From assembly GCA_963850425.1 (NCBI GenBank), contig CAWKLF010000001.1:1612001-1676000 (forward strand): a DNA stretch of 64,000 nt. The letters run 5' to 3'. Shown here in pieces: positions 45,722 to 54,649 of this stretch. A program made the translations under genes and the position numbers. Below the pieces are notes generated by a model that was not told the origin of the DNA, did not search any database, and saw only the letters and a list, made by a program, of their open reading frames with translations. This stretch comes from Gp1-AA133 sp963850425. Its GTDB lineage: Bacteria > Acidobacteriota > Terriglobia > Terriglobales > Acidobacteriaceae. The number at the start of each line of letters is the position of its first letter. Positions within the stretch are counted from its first letter, which is position 1.

Positions 45722-46852
45722 CTACTCGATCTTTTCCTGATGCGCCTGCTCCCAAGCCCTCATATTTTTGCGCGACTGGTCGAAGAGCCGAGTGTAGTTA
45801 TCTTTCGCGACCTGTTGCGTCAATTGAGGGCCGAGTTCTTTCCAGAGCGGAGCCCAGACCGCGTAGCTCTTCTGCACGTTTTCCCAATCACTGGTCGCGC
45901 CCTGATCGCTGCCATACAAAAACCGGTCGGGATACTTCCGCACCAGGTCGGCCGTCATTTTTAAATGCTCGGGAGTATCGAGGAAGTAGGGTGCAATCAC
46001 CGGTCCCCAGGATATGTCGATCGAAACATGCCTGAAGTCCGGGTCCGCCAGTATGGTGTCGAGACTTTTCCAGTGGTCCGGATATGGCAACACGCCGCGT
46101 CCGTTGCCCATGAAGTGAGCCCACACCATCGACACGTTGGGATGCTTCTTCAGAAACGCCTTGAACGGCTCCAGGTATTGCGGCGTCGGCTTTTTGCCGT
46201 GGAAGATCATCGCGTTGGCCGCGGAGTCGCTCTGTAGCGCCAGGTTGTACGGGGTGTCGTGATCGCAATGCACGACGGCCACCGCCCCCATTTCCCCGAT
46301 CACGTCGAAGATCGCGTCAAGCGACGGACTATACAAACTTGGCGGGCCGCCTGCGATCTTCTCCGAGACTTCCTGCTTCTTGAAGATGATCTCGCCGAAC
46401 CCGCTCCACACTCCCGGATACATGCGCACCATCTTCTTGATGTACTCTCCAGCGCGTGCGTCTTTCAAATTGAAAGCGCTCATCAACGGATCGACTCGCG
46501 CACGATCCTGTTCCGGCAAGGCGAGAAACTTGTGCGCCACCAGCACGTCCTGAATCGCGTTGTAGTAGATGACCTGCCCATCGGTTTGCGTGTAGTACGC
46601 GGGAGCAAAGTCGCGGTCGATGAGAGGATCGTGGCCCACGGTGGCGGGAAGGCCCATCAGCACGCTGCGGCACACATGACCGTCCATCATCTTCGTGACA
46701 TCCGCCAGCCTGGGACCGTCCGCCTTGAAGTCCTGAATATGAAAATGCTCATCGTTATAGAGGCACGCGCTCGACTCCTGTGCCAACGCCTTGTATGGTG
46801 CAAACGGGACAGCGAGCAGCGCAGCCACGACTGAACAAAACACGATTCGCAT
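45722..46852 (-). CDS. Secreted amidohydrolase-2-like metal-dependent hydrolase
   Basis: 376 residues with a signal peptide (IVFCSVVAALLAVPFAPYK). Metal-site features of the amidohydrolase superfamily are visible: DEHFHIQDF at the start of the barrel (HxH), VVHCDHDTP, WAHFMGNG, and the Asp in FLYGSDQGA. It is probably a TIM-barrel hydrolase or decarboxylase of the ACMSD-like group, acting outside the cytoplasm. A perfect AGGAGG lies about 10 nt before the ATG at 46852, excluding the longer frame. Confidence 0.8.
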   Translation of the reverse strand: MRIVFCSVVAALLAVPFAPYKALAQESSACLYNDEHFHIQDFKADGPRLADVTKMMDGHVCRSVLMGLPATVGHDPLIDRDFAPAYYTQTDGQVIYYNAIQDVLVAHKFLALPEQDRARVDPLMSAFNLKDARAGEYIKKMVRMYPGVWSGFGEIIFKKQEVSEKIAGGPPSLYSPSLDAIFDVIGEMGAVAVVHCDHDTPYNLALQSDSAANAMIFHGKKPTPQYLEPFKAFLKKHPNVSMVWAHFMGNGRGVLPYPDHWKSLDTILADPDFRHVSIDISWGPVIAPYFLDTPEHLKMTADLVRKYPDRFLYGSDQGATSDWENVQKSYAVWAPLWKELGPQLTQQVAKDNYTRLFDQSRKNMRAWEQAHQEKIE

Positions 46853-46960
46853 TGCCGGAATACCTCCTGTCGGTTCGGCTCTAACTTCTCCTGGCTTCAA
46901 ACAACGGTGTGCACGCGAGGCACACCAACTTTCGGTGTGACCACGCGTGCACTGTGCGTC

Positions 46961-47012
46961 TCCTCGGTTAAGGATCCTGCATGTACTCCTCGGTTAAGGA
47001 TCTTGCTATCTA
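46961..47012. repeat. Two-copy 26-bp tandem repeat
   Basis: The 16-bp unit TCCTCGGTTAAGGATC occurs at 46961-46976 and again at 46987-47002, period 26, with a similar tail. It lies in the gap between the amidohydrolase and the DUF3455 gene and touches the latter's stop codon. Confidence 0.75.
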
Positions 47013-47675
47013 CTCCTTCACGGCGTGGAAGAAGAAATAGTCAGCGCTGTACGGCACCAGTTGTGTCTGACCCGCTGTGCAGGCGGTTGTCGGAACAGCG
47101 CCTCCCGCGGTATTGAGACGCTGGATGAATGTGGTGTTGGCCAGGAGGTTCCCACCCGTGGGTCCCTTCTTGTTTCCGACGGACTGCAGCAAGAGGCATT
47201 GAATCGAGCCGCTGTTCTTGCAGCTGTCGATCGAGGGGTCGGGGTCGATCCCCTTCACCTTTACCGCCCACACCCGGCTGCTATCGAACGAACTCTGCCA
47301 AGTCGCGTTCCCGCTGAGCGGCACAATGACGTCCGGCTTAGGTTTTTCGTTGATGCTCTGGAAGTGCGTGATGATCTGAAACTGCTGTCCGAACACATCC
47401 GAAAACAGGGTGGCTTCAGGGCGGGCGGTGGGGCTCCATGCAGTGCCACCTGTAGCCGTGGGCAAGCACGTGTAGCCCTGGCTACCGAAAGCGTGGCCGA
47501 CCAAAAAGGCAGCGTTCCCTACCGGTACCGCAATGGTGTCAGGAGTCTGTGGAGGCGTGACTTGAGCCGCCGCCGGGATGACTGTGCCAATTGCACATGC
47601 GAGCACAAGGGCGGCCGCGAACAGATTCCGCACTTGCGCAATGTTCTTGAATTGTTGATTGAAACCGTAGCTCAT
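47010..47675 (-). CDS. Secreted DUF3455-like protein
   Basis: 221 residues with a signal peptide (about 1-38, ending AIGTVIPAAAQ). The DUF3455 pattern is visible: TIAVPVGNAAFLVGHAFGSQ, a Cys in YTCLP, DPSIDSCKNSGSIQCLLLQS and a C-terminal AGQTQLVPYSADYFFF. Function unknown; exported. GGAG sits 7 nt before the ATG at 47675. Confidence 0.82.
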   Translation of the reverse strand: MSYGFNQQFKNIAQVRNLFAAALVLACAIGTVIPAAAQVTPPQTPDTIAVPVGNAAFLVGHAFGSQGYTCLPTATGGTAWSPTARPEATLFSDVFGQQFQIITHFQSINEKPKPDVIVPLSGNATWQSSFDSSRVWAVKVKGIDPDPSIDSCKNSGSIQCLLLQSVGNKKGPTGGNLLANTTFIQRLNTAGGAVPTTACTAGQTQLVPYSADYFFFHAVKE

Positions 47676-47899
47676 TGATCTTTTCTCCAGTGCTCGTGTT
47701 TTGTCGCGAGCGGAGGCCCTCATACACGCAAGCCTGAAGCTGTCACCGCTTCCACACGTAATGCATCACCCCAACTTCGTGACTGGCCGTTAGCGTCTGT
47801 TGCTTGCCGTGTATCAGTGGCCTCATTGGTTAGGACGATATCCATCAGCAATTTGCTTTTTGTGGAAGGTTGACGAGGCCTGCACTCCACCGCGCTGCA

Positions 47900-48091
47900 T
47901 CACGCCGCAGCCGAAACACGCTCGCCGCAACCGCAAATAGGACAGGCCGGGAGATGCGCCGAGTAGTACAGTCTGCAATTGGTGCATGGCAGGCCATAGC
48001 GGAGAGGCACGGCCAGTGCAGGCTCGCCGGTTTCGTTCTCGCTCGAGCCGGCGTTCACGATTTGCACTGCATTCAGAAATGGTTTTGACAT
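47900..48091 (-). CDS. Small Cys-rich (zinc-ribbon-like) protein
   Basis: 63 residues. Cysteines appear as CTNC near residue 36 and CPICGCG near residue 50, enough for one zinc site. It begins 8 bp after the anti-sigma-like gene on the same strand, so it is probably the third gene of the sigma operon. Function unknown; too short for family assignment. Confidence 0.55.
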   Translation of the reverse strand: MSKPFLNAVQIVNAGSSENETGEPALAVPLRYGLPCTNCRLYYSAHLPACPICGCGERVSAAA

Positions 48092-48099
48092 AGGACTAT

Positions 48100-49203
48100 C
48101 TATTGCCAGACTGGCTCAGTAGAATCCCGCCGTATCCGCAGCGGTGTCGACGTATGACTCAAGTCGCGGTCTCCCATCGCCGAGTGACAAACCATGCAGG
48201 AGCGCTGGGTGGTGTCGTCTTCTTGAGACACCAGGCTGTAAGTCAAACCGTGCGTCGACCACGTGACGACCTTGAAGCCACCCACTCTCGAGTAGTGAAA
48301 GCTAACCTTCGCGAAACTGGCCTCGATTCCTCCGCTCGCGATGGCCACTGAATCCGGGGTAACTGTCAGGCTCGCGGAGGCCAAGTGCGTCTGCGCGCCT
48401 GAAATGCGATATGCGACAAAGGCGCCCGTCTTGCCGCCAACCGAAACCAGTCGCGCACCTTCCAGGCTGTACGGCCTTTGCTCGCTGGGAGCTGGAGCCG
48501 ATGCCGGCAACGACAGCGCAAACGGCAATTTCGTTTTGAACCACTCGTTCAAAGCCCACTGCGAGTCTGTGCGCATATCGAGTGGAAGAATTCCTTGAAC
48601 ATGCTGCCGGTGCGTGGCGACCGCGAATTCTGCAATTTGATTTCCGGTTAGTGGCCGCGACGATACCGACGGCCTCGCAGCCCACACCCCTGCCAAAAGA
48701 ATGAGCGCCATGGCTGCGGCGAACCACTTGGTCGAGAGCCAGATCGGCAGACGCCGGGAAGGTGGCGCTGGCGCCTCGTTGTGCTGCCTGACCGTCAATC
48801 CCGCCACCATTCTTTGTTCCGCGGGAGTCGGGTAGTGCTCCATGCGCGTGGCCGCGCGCAGCAAGGGACCGCAGTGGTCACACAGCGCAGCGTGCTGGAT
48901 TAGCTGCGCAGCCTTCAGCTCGGGCCAAAGTCCCGCGGCCAGTTCAAACCAGTTCACGTCGTCATCGCTTGGACAGTCTCGTCCGGCAGGCGCTAGTTCG
49001 GACGTGACAATCGAAAGGCGATTGACCAGCAGCCAGTATTTCCAGACTTTCTTGCCGCAATCCAGACAAGAGCGAACGTGCAGCTGCGCTTCCCGGACCA
49101 CGTCCGCAGAGAGGCCCAGGCTTTCGCGTCCAGCCTCGGAACGCGAGGGCACCAGAGCGTTAAGCTCCTGGTTATCAATATGTTTACCGAATGGGCGGCC
49201 CAA
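48100..49203 (-). CDS. Membrane-anchored anti-sigma-factor-like protein with CxxCH motif
   Basis: 367 residues. The N-terminal cytoplasmic part (1-150) has HVRSCLDCGKK and ALCDHCGPLL, which look like a double zinc-finger anti-sigma layout. One membrane helix (WFAAAMALILLAGVWAA) is at about 163-180. The outer domain (185-350) has GAFVAYRISG and TYSLVSQEDD. It ends with a CMVCH motif that could bind heme c or be a redox-active Cys pair. The start is a TTG at 49203 with AGGAG about 11 nt upstream. It follows the sigma gene by 21 bp, the classic order. Confidence 0.8.
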   Translation of the reverse strand: MGRPFGKHIDNQELNALVPSRSEAGRESLGLSADVVREAQLHVRSCLDCGKKVWKYWLLVNRLSIVTSELAPAGRDCPSDDDVNWFELAAGLWPELKAAQLIQHAALCDHCGPLLRAATRMEHYPTPAEQRMVAGLTVRQHNEAPAPPSRRLPIWLSTKWFAAAMALILLAGVWAARPSVSSRPLTGNQIAEFAVATHRQHVQGILPLDMRTDSQWALNEWFKTKLPFALSLPASAPAPSEQRPYSLEGARLVSVGGKTGAFVAYRISGAQTHLASASLTVTPDSVAIASGGIEASFAKVSFHYSRVGGFKVVTWSTHGLTYSLVSQEDDTTQRSCMVCHSAMGDRDLSHTSTPLRIRRDSTEPVWQ

Positions 49204-49224
49204 AATCCGACACTCTCCTGCTAA

Positions 49225-49932
49225 CTAATACGAGTTCTGGACGGTATTTGCTTTTTCGCTCTCTCCCTGGGCGAGTGCGCGATCCGACCCAGCGTCCAGC
49301 ATTTGGTCTCGAATGGAATGTTTAAGCCGTTCGATGACGCTGCCCACGCCCTTGGTGCTTAGTCCAATAGCTGGTAAAGAAGCGATTTCTTTCGTGCTCA
49401 TCCCTTGCCGGAAGTAGAGCCAGAAAATCATGCGATCGCGTTCCTGATCTGGTCCCGTCAAGCAATTCCTCAAATGCTGATCGATCTCACTTAGAAAGAT
49501 TTCAAAAGCGATTTTTTCCTGGCTTCCCTGAGCGTCCTGTGCAGCCTCGGGTTCGACGTCGAAGGTAGAAACATGAGGTGCGTTCCCGCCCGAGGACTGG
49601 CTGTGCCCATGCTTGAAATGGTCGTGCGTAGCATTGACGGCGGTCTTCTTCAGGTAACCGAGGATTGCTTCCGGTCGCTCGAGTGCGAATTCCCGCAGAA
49701 GGTTTCGCCCTCCTTCCCACAACTTGAGGTACGTCACCTGGACGAGGTCCTCTATCAGGAATGGGGAGGCAGTCCCCCACACCGAAGCCGTGCGGCGAAT
49801 GACGTGGCTGAGCGGCTTGCCCACTCGCGCAACGAATTCCTCCCACGCGTCCTGGTCACAAGGTCCCGCGCACAGGCAGACCACGTCTTTCAGGGACAAC
49901 GATGAATAGCGCGTTGATCTAGTGTTCGACAT
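49225..49932 (-). CDS. RNA polymerase sigma-70 family (ECF-like) factor
   Basis: 235 residues. Region 2-like sequence appears at about 45-95 (FLIEDLVQVTYLKLWEGG). A spacer with NATHDHFKHGH follows. Region 4-like sequence at about 175-215 (FWLYFRQGMSTKEIASLPAIGL, then SVIERLKHSIRD) gives the helix-turn-helix. It probably directs transcription under control of the downstream membrane anti-sigma protein. ATG 49932 (MSNTRSTRYSSL) is chosen; an earlier in-frame start at 49995 adds 21 unrelated residues. Confidence 0.85.
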   Translation of the reverse strand: MSNTRSTRYSSLSLKDVVCLCAGPCDQDAWEEFVARVGKPLSHVIRRTASVWGTASPFLIEDLVQVTYLKLWEGGRNLLREFALERPEAILGYLKKTAVNATHDHFKHGHSQSSGGNAPHVSTFDVEPEAAQDAQGSQEKIAFEIFLSEIDQHLRNCLTGPDQERDRMIFWLYFRQGMSTKEIASLPAIGLSTKGVGSVIERLKHSIRDQMLDAGSDRALAQGESEKANTVQNSY

Positions 49933-50204
49933 CCTCAGTTGGTTCTCACCGAGTTGACACCTGCAAATTTCCGGCTCCAGTTCTCCGCAGGACAATTTTC
50001 AATGTCCACGGCAAAGTCCTGTGTCACCGAGGTGTTAACAATGAGTAATTTGATCCCGACTTTTCTGCTCCGCGCTGAAAGACTCTTGGTCGGCAATGCA
50101 GTTCCGACTCTTGTGAGACCAGAATGCTTCCACTAAAATCCTGCCGAATCGCGGCCCGACCGCCGGGCCAAGTGCAAGTTAGGCGGCGCCCCTCGGAAGC
50201 GTGG

Positions 50205-50645
50205 TTAAGAAATTTCTAGGAAATCTTCAAAGAAGTTCCAAAGACAGTCATGTCCTGCAGGCAGGAGAACGGGAGTGATCAGGTCTCCGACTTTCAACCC
50301 AGGCGGGTGGCCCAAATCTGCGCAGCATAAGATTCCGAGTATAGGGAAGGTGTGATTCTTGAGACGGAGGGGTGCCTCATGTCTCGCGTTTTTCGAGACG
50401 TGGGGCTTCTCCCCGGAGTTGGGCAGAGTCTTGATGTACTCTGGAGACAGCTTCGGACACTGCGGCAAAGTTCAATCAGTGGGGCTCAAGTAAAAGGGGC
50501 CGGATGAGATGTCGACAGAAAATCCCCATGTCTCGAAAGGCACGAGACATGGGGCACCCCGAATTGAAAGCAGACCTGGGCCACCCGCCTATCGCGATGT
50601 AGCGACAACTGTCTACACCCGATCCACACGGGAAAACCGCACAGC
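50205..50645. repeat. Intergenic hairpin-repeat block
   Basis: Between the sigma operon and the RidA remnant there is no supported gene (49933-50645). It holds a perfect 12-bp hairpin, CCCCATGTCTCG (50524-50535) with CGAGACATGGGG (50543-50554). A degenerate sister hairpin lies at 50374-50386 with 50394-50406. A facing pair of GGGTGGCCCA-type segments is at about 50306-50330 and 50570-50590. Most of the block may be one palindromic element or two inverted repeat copies. Confidence 0.6.
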
Positions 50646-50855
50646 TTATTTCGCGGCCGTCACCATGATCTCGACACGAACACCTGCGTGCCACAGAGGC
50701 GCACCAACACAAGCACGCACAGGAGGATTTTCCCGATCGACCCACTCGTTCCAAACTGTATTGTGAAGGTCAAAATCATTCATATCTGCCAGCCAAACCT
50801 GGGCAACTAAAAGCTTTGATTTGTCGGTACCAGCCATTTGTAGAAGCTGACCCGA
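50646..50855 (-). pseudogene. RidA/YjgF-family C-terminal fragment
   Basis: The frame encodes the second half of a RidA protein: KLLVAQVWLADMNDFD, then NEWVDRENPPVRACVGAPLW and VEIMVTAA, followed by TAA. Full RidA proteins are about 115-130 residues; the N-terminal half is missing. Upstream sequence switches to a different protein, so this is a remnant. Confidence 0.7.
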
Positions 50856-51030
50856 AAGTCGTTCAGCGTCTGGCTTGCAGCCATGGGCACAAACCAGTCC
50901 GCAAAAACCCCGGCGTGTACCAGCAGTAGTGGCTCACCCTGCCCATGCTCGCAATACTCGATCTCGGCGTCGCCAAGCGATAAGCATTTGATGATCTCGT
51001 GAGCGTCCTGCATATTCGCAACTCCGTCTC
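50852..51030 (-). pseudogene. Alpha/beta-hydrolase N-terminal fragment
   Basis: Minus-strand frame encodes CLSLGDAEIEYCEHGQGEPL, then LLVHAGVFADWFVPMAA, the start of an alpha/beta-hydrolase (oxyanion region HAG). It breaks off at about 50852 and runs directly into the RidA remnant in another frame. It looks like a deletion joining two genes. Confidence 0.6.
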
Positions 51031-51139
51031 GCAAGCATTAAGGGCGACCAAGTCTATCAGGGCATTTTTTACGCCGGAAATCAGTCCAGACGACAATACG
51101 CTGCTCTGGTAAACCAACTTTCATACTTGGCCGTAGTAG

Positions 51140-51469
51140 ATGACCTGCCCGGATCAGGTCTACACGGTTCTGTCGCGCTTCTATTATGCCGACGCAATGC
51201 GTCAGGAATGCGTTTCACAGGGCGAGGAGTTGAGCGATGATGTCCTGACCGCCATCGAGAGGTACATCTACTGGCTGGATCCATCGGGACCAACCTGGGG
51301 ACAGACGGAACGTTCACTTATTTCGTCTTTGATGCGGGCTCGGGGAAACCGTGGTGGTTCCGATCTGTCCCATGGACTGACTGCCGCTGTCGCAAGAATT
51401 GCCATCGGAAATCTTCGCGTGCTGATTCTCTCCCCGCAAGGTACGCTGATCCCTCTGCGAAGTTTATAG
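51140..51469 (+). CDS. Hypothetical protein, unrecognised
   Basis: 109 residues (MTCPDQVYTVLSRFYYADAM). Mostly mixed polar sequence with a helical stretch VLTAIERYIYWLD. No signal peptide, membrane helix or motif is seen. It lies beside decayed fragments and may itself be a remnant or non-coding. Confidence 0.3.
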   Translation: MTCPDQVYTVLSRFYYADAMRQECVSQGEELSDDVLTAIERYIYWLDPSGPTWGQTERSLISSLMRARGNRGGSDLSHGLTAAVARIAIGNLRVLILSPQGTLIPLRSL

Positions 51470-51521
51470 CGCGAATCTCGCTATGCAAACTGGACTTGGT
51501 CGTCTATCCCGAAAATAGACA

Positions 51522-51553
51522 GAGGGCACGCCCCTTCCCTTGAGCGTGCCCTC
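51522..51553 (-). terminator. Probable terminator of the HtrA gene
   Basis: A perfect 10-bp stem, GAGGGCACGC (51522-51531) with GCGTGCCCTC (51544-51553) and a 12-nt loop, lies 41 bp past the HtrA stop. On the minus strand it is followed by TGTCTATTTTC, a modest T-rich run. Confidence 0.55.
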
Positions 51554-51593
51554 CTTCACCACTTCATCGAAAAGTCACCCGAGATACGACGTC

Positions 51594-53105
51594 TTACGCA
51601 CCTTCCGACGAATGCAACACCCGGAACGTATTTCCGCCGTTCGACCAGACGAGCAAGAGCGCGTCCTGTCCCTTTGGAACACTTCCCAGGTTCTTCTGAA
51701 CGTCGGCCACGGACTGCACTTCGTGGCGGTTGACGCTCAAAATCACGTCTCCTGGACGCAGGCCGGCATTGTCGGCAGGACTGCCGGGCAGCACGCGCTC
51801 GACGACGGCTCCCTTCAGGTCGCTGCTGCCGCGCAATTGCTGGCGCACGTCCGGAGTGATTTCAGCGAGGCCCAGGCCCCAGCGTGGTTTCCCGGTTTCA
51901 GAGCTGGCAGACTCGTCTTCGCCCTTGTCGCGCGCGCCCATTTTCTCGAGCGTGACCGGAACGTCCATGCCCTTGCCATCGCGCATCACTTGTAGCTTGA
52001 TGGTCGTGCCGGGCCGAGTCTGTCCTACTGTCACCTGCAACTGGCTGGCGTCGCTGATCTCGCGTCCCTCGAGCGACGTGATCAGGTCTCCCACCTTCAA
52101 CCCAGCTTTCGCCGCCGGCGAGTTCGGCTCCACCTGGGTCACGATCGCGCCGCGATTGTCCTTCGAGTCGAAGAATTTCGCATTTTCCGGGGTGACGTCG
52201 GTGATGCCGAGGCCCATGAATCCATGGCTGACCTTGCCGTCACGAATGAGGGCTTCGACCGTCGGCCGCACGATCTGCGACGGAATTGCAAATCCCATCC
52301 CCGAGAACTGCCCCGAACTCGAAATCAGGAACGTGTTGATCCCCACCACTTCGCCGCGCGCATCCACCAGCGGCCCACCCGAGTTGCCCGGGTTGATCGC
52401 CGCATCGGTCTGGATGAACTGTCCCGGCTTGCGTGCATCATTGGGAGACGGGTTGGCGCGGTTCAGCGCGCTGACGATTCCGCGGGTCACCGTGAAGCGG
52501 AATCCAAACGGATTGCCGAAGGCCAGCACGGTCTGTCCCGGATGCAGCTTGGTCGCATCGCCCCAGGGAGCGTTGGGGAAGTCCTTGCCTTCGATCTTGA
52601 TCACTGCCAGATCCGTCAGCGGATCGGTGCCGATCAATTTCGCGGGCAGTACCCGGCGATCGCTCATCGTCACCCGCAGATCCACCGCCCCATCCACCAC
52701 GTGGTTGTTGGTAACGATGTACCCGTCCGGCGAGATGATGACGCCGCTGCCGATGCCGTGCTCGATCTGGGGTTGTTGCTGCTGGCGGAAGTTGAAGCCG
52801 GGGCCAAAGAACCGGCGCATCTCGTCGGGGATCTCGGCTTGCGCCTCGTCGTCTGCCTTTGGTTTGGAGGTTACGGCTACGTTGACGATGGCAGGTGTGA
52901 CGCGGGCCGCCAGCGTCTCCATGGCTTTATCCATTGCCAGCAACGCACTGACGCTGTCGTCATCGAGTGGGGCAGTGCTCGGAGCAGCTACTGCCGCTTT
53001 CGCGACCACCGGTTTCGCTGTGTGATACGCGGTCAGCGACGCCGCCATACCTAACGTAAGTACGGGCGCAATCGCCAACCGGCCAATTTGTTTCCAGTTA
53101 AGCAT
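51594..53105 (-). CDS. HtrA/DegP-type periplasmic serine protease
   Basis: 503 residues. N-terminal signal or anchor (IGRLAIAPVLTLGMAASL). Trypsin-like protease core at about 65-275 with the triad His in TNNHVV, Asp in LTDLAVIKI and Ser in PGNSGGPL. A Gln-rich loop (RQQQQPQIEHG) precedes the core. Two PDZ domains (about 285-375 and 405-495; SPAAKAGLKVGDLI, SPADNAGLRPGDVI) follow. It degrades or refolds damaged envelope proteins. ATG 53105 has an AAAGGA site just upstream. Its promoter region carries the operator dyad at 53139-53156, shared with the BlaI gene. Confidence 0.95.
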   Translation of the reverse strand: MLNWKQIGRLAIAPVLTLGMAASLTAYHTAKPVVAKAAVAAPSTAPLDDDSVSALLAMDKAMETLAARVTPAIVNVAVTSKPKADDEAQAEIPDEMRRFFGPGFNFRQQQQPQIEHGIGSGVIISPDGYIVTNNHVVDGAVDLRVTMSDRRVLPAKLIGTDPLTDLAVIKIEGKDFPNAPWGDATKLHPGQTVLAFGNPFGFRFTVTRGIVSALNRANPSPNDARKPGQFIQTDAAINPGNSGGPLVDARGEVVGINTFLISSSGQFSGMGFAIPSQIVRPTVEALIRDGKVSHGFMGLGITDVTPENAKFFDSKDNRGAIVTQVEPNSPAAKAGLKVGDLITSLEGREISDASQLQVTVGQTRPGTTIKLQVMRDGKGMDVPVTLEKMGARDKGEDESASSETGKPRWGLGLAEITPDVRQQLRGSSDLKGAVVERVLPGSPADNAGLRPGDVILSVNRHEVQSVADVQKNLGSVPKGQDALLLVWSNGGNTFRVLHSSEGA

Positions 53106-53138
53106 TGTTGTTTCCTTTCCTGAATACTTCCCGAGTTT

Positions 53139-53156
53139 CAACTAATTGCTTAGTTG
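53139..53156. promoter_or_regulatory. BlaI-type operator dyad upstream of htrA
   Basis: Perfect inverted repeat CAACTAA-TTGC-TTAGTTG, 34 bp before the HtrA start codon. The same 7-4-7 dyad with a different spacer lies ahead of the blaI-like gene (55122-55139). In the minus-strand sense the inner half runs into TTGAAA, a -35-like hexamer, which suggests repression. Confidence 0.65.
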
Positions 53157-53196
53157 CTAAAGCGTAAAAAAATGTCCCATCGTTCGCCAATGCCTC

Positions 53197-54643
53197 TTAA
53201 ATGGACTTGGAAGAACTCTCGGAAATAACTCGCGGCGCCGTGTGCGGCACCATCGTGAACTTCCACACGCTGACCCGCCAGAGCACGGGAGAACTGCTGC
53301 CCCACGGATCGTTCTGCACTACGACAAACACCGTCTGCTGCAGGACTGCGATTTCGGCGGACTGGCTCGCGTTCGCAGGTATCACGCTCGCACCCTGGTT
53401 GCGTTCAAACTGTGCAGGACCCGTGCGATTCGTGGCCGAAAATGTTCGCGCGACGGATGCATCCGGGATCGCCGCCTGATAAACGGTCGGCCCGGCAGCC
53501 TTGAGAACGTTCCTTGCTTTCGGATGTGCGGCCCGTTTTCGGGAAGTTTTCCGACTCGCCTCACTTAAGCGATGGTCTCGCGCCCTGTAAGAAACCGGCA
53601 CAACCTGCGGCGTATACCCACGCGCTTCCGTGGAAAACCCGGCAGAAATGCTCGAATCCACTCCAGAGGGTGAGGGGTCGCTGAACGCGATCAACCGGGG
53701 CGCATGTTCGGCGCCGACCAGGCACGCAACCGAGAAGCCTGCCACTACCCAGGGCGCAGGCTTCCATACGCCCACCGCCTTGGAACGGCGGGAGTCCAGA
53801 ATCTGAAGTACGCGCAGCGACGTCTGCCGCATCCGCCCGACAGCAGCCTGTGCCAGCGCGACTCCGCGCTGCAAAAAGTTCTTCTCGGCCAGCGATACCA
53901 GGCACTCCGCGTACGCGCGCGGGTTTGCGGTCTGCGCCAGCACCAGGTCGTCGCAAGCCATCTCCCGTTCGAGCGACAGTCGGCTCTCCACAAACCACAC
54001 CGCCGGATGGAAGAAGAACAAAGCCCGCAAAAACTTCTGCGCGAGATTGGTCCAGTCATCCCAACGGCGCAAATGCGCCAGTTCATGCAGGACCACCGTA
54101 TTCAACTCCGCGGAGGAAAGTTCCTCGAGCGCCCATCGCGGAATCACCACCACCGGCCTGAAGAATCCCACGGCCGTGGGAACATTCAACTCCTCAGACA
54201 CGCAAAGTTCGACCGAACGCCCAGAACCGAACTCGGCCAGTGTCTGCCCGATCGCTGGATCCAAATCGGCGACATTCACTGCCTTGCAGTTCTTGCGAAT
54301 CGCGCTTAGATGCCTCAATCCCACAACCACCCGGGCCACGCCCACCGCGGCGATTACCGCCCAGACGACGAATAAATAGGAGGACCATGCCTGCGGCATC
54401 GTGAAGGCCGCGCTTGCGGGATGGGTCATCGCCCTCGCAGCCTCGGGCAATTCGACAAACGGCGCCAGCGCGATCGCCAGCAGCGCGCTGAACCACACCG
54501 CAAACCGCGTCCCGGAATTCCGCGCGTCCTATCAATCGCAACATGAGCCAGGCGAACAGCGCAATCGCCGTTCCTTGCGCGAGCCCGTTCAGCAGCCTCT
54601 CGATCGACATCTGCGCGACGAAATGCAGGTTCAAGGCGTTCAT
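53197..54643 (-). pseudogene. BlaR1/M56-type membrane metallopeptidase, frameshifted near its N-terminus
   Basis: The N-terminal segment (54643 down to about 54520; IERLLNGLAQGTAIALFAWLML) is in another frame from the main part (from about 54515). The main part contains FAVWFSALLAIAL, the zinc motif HELAHLRRWDDW, and ACDDLVLA downstream, all typical of M56 peptidases. A single extra base in CGCGCG (54521-54526) explains the break. The C-terminal outer region (about 270-433 of the main frame) is Ser/Arg-rich with no clear penicillin-binding domain. With the adjacent BlaI-like repressor it would sense envelope stress and cleave the repressor. It could be intact if the shift is a sequencing error. 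Confidence 0.8.
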
Positions 54644-54649
54644 CGTTGG

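Noticed and set aside
50205..50468. 87-residue minus-strand frame
   Set aside because: It spans the hairpin repeat block and reads the palindrome as protein; no family match.
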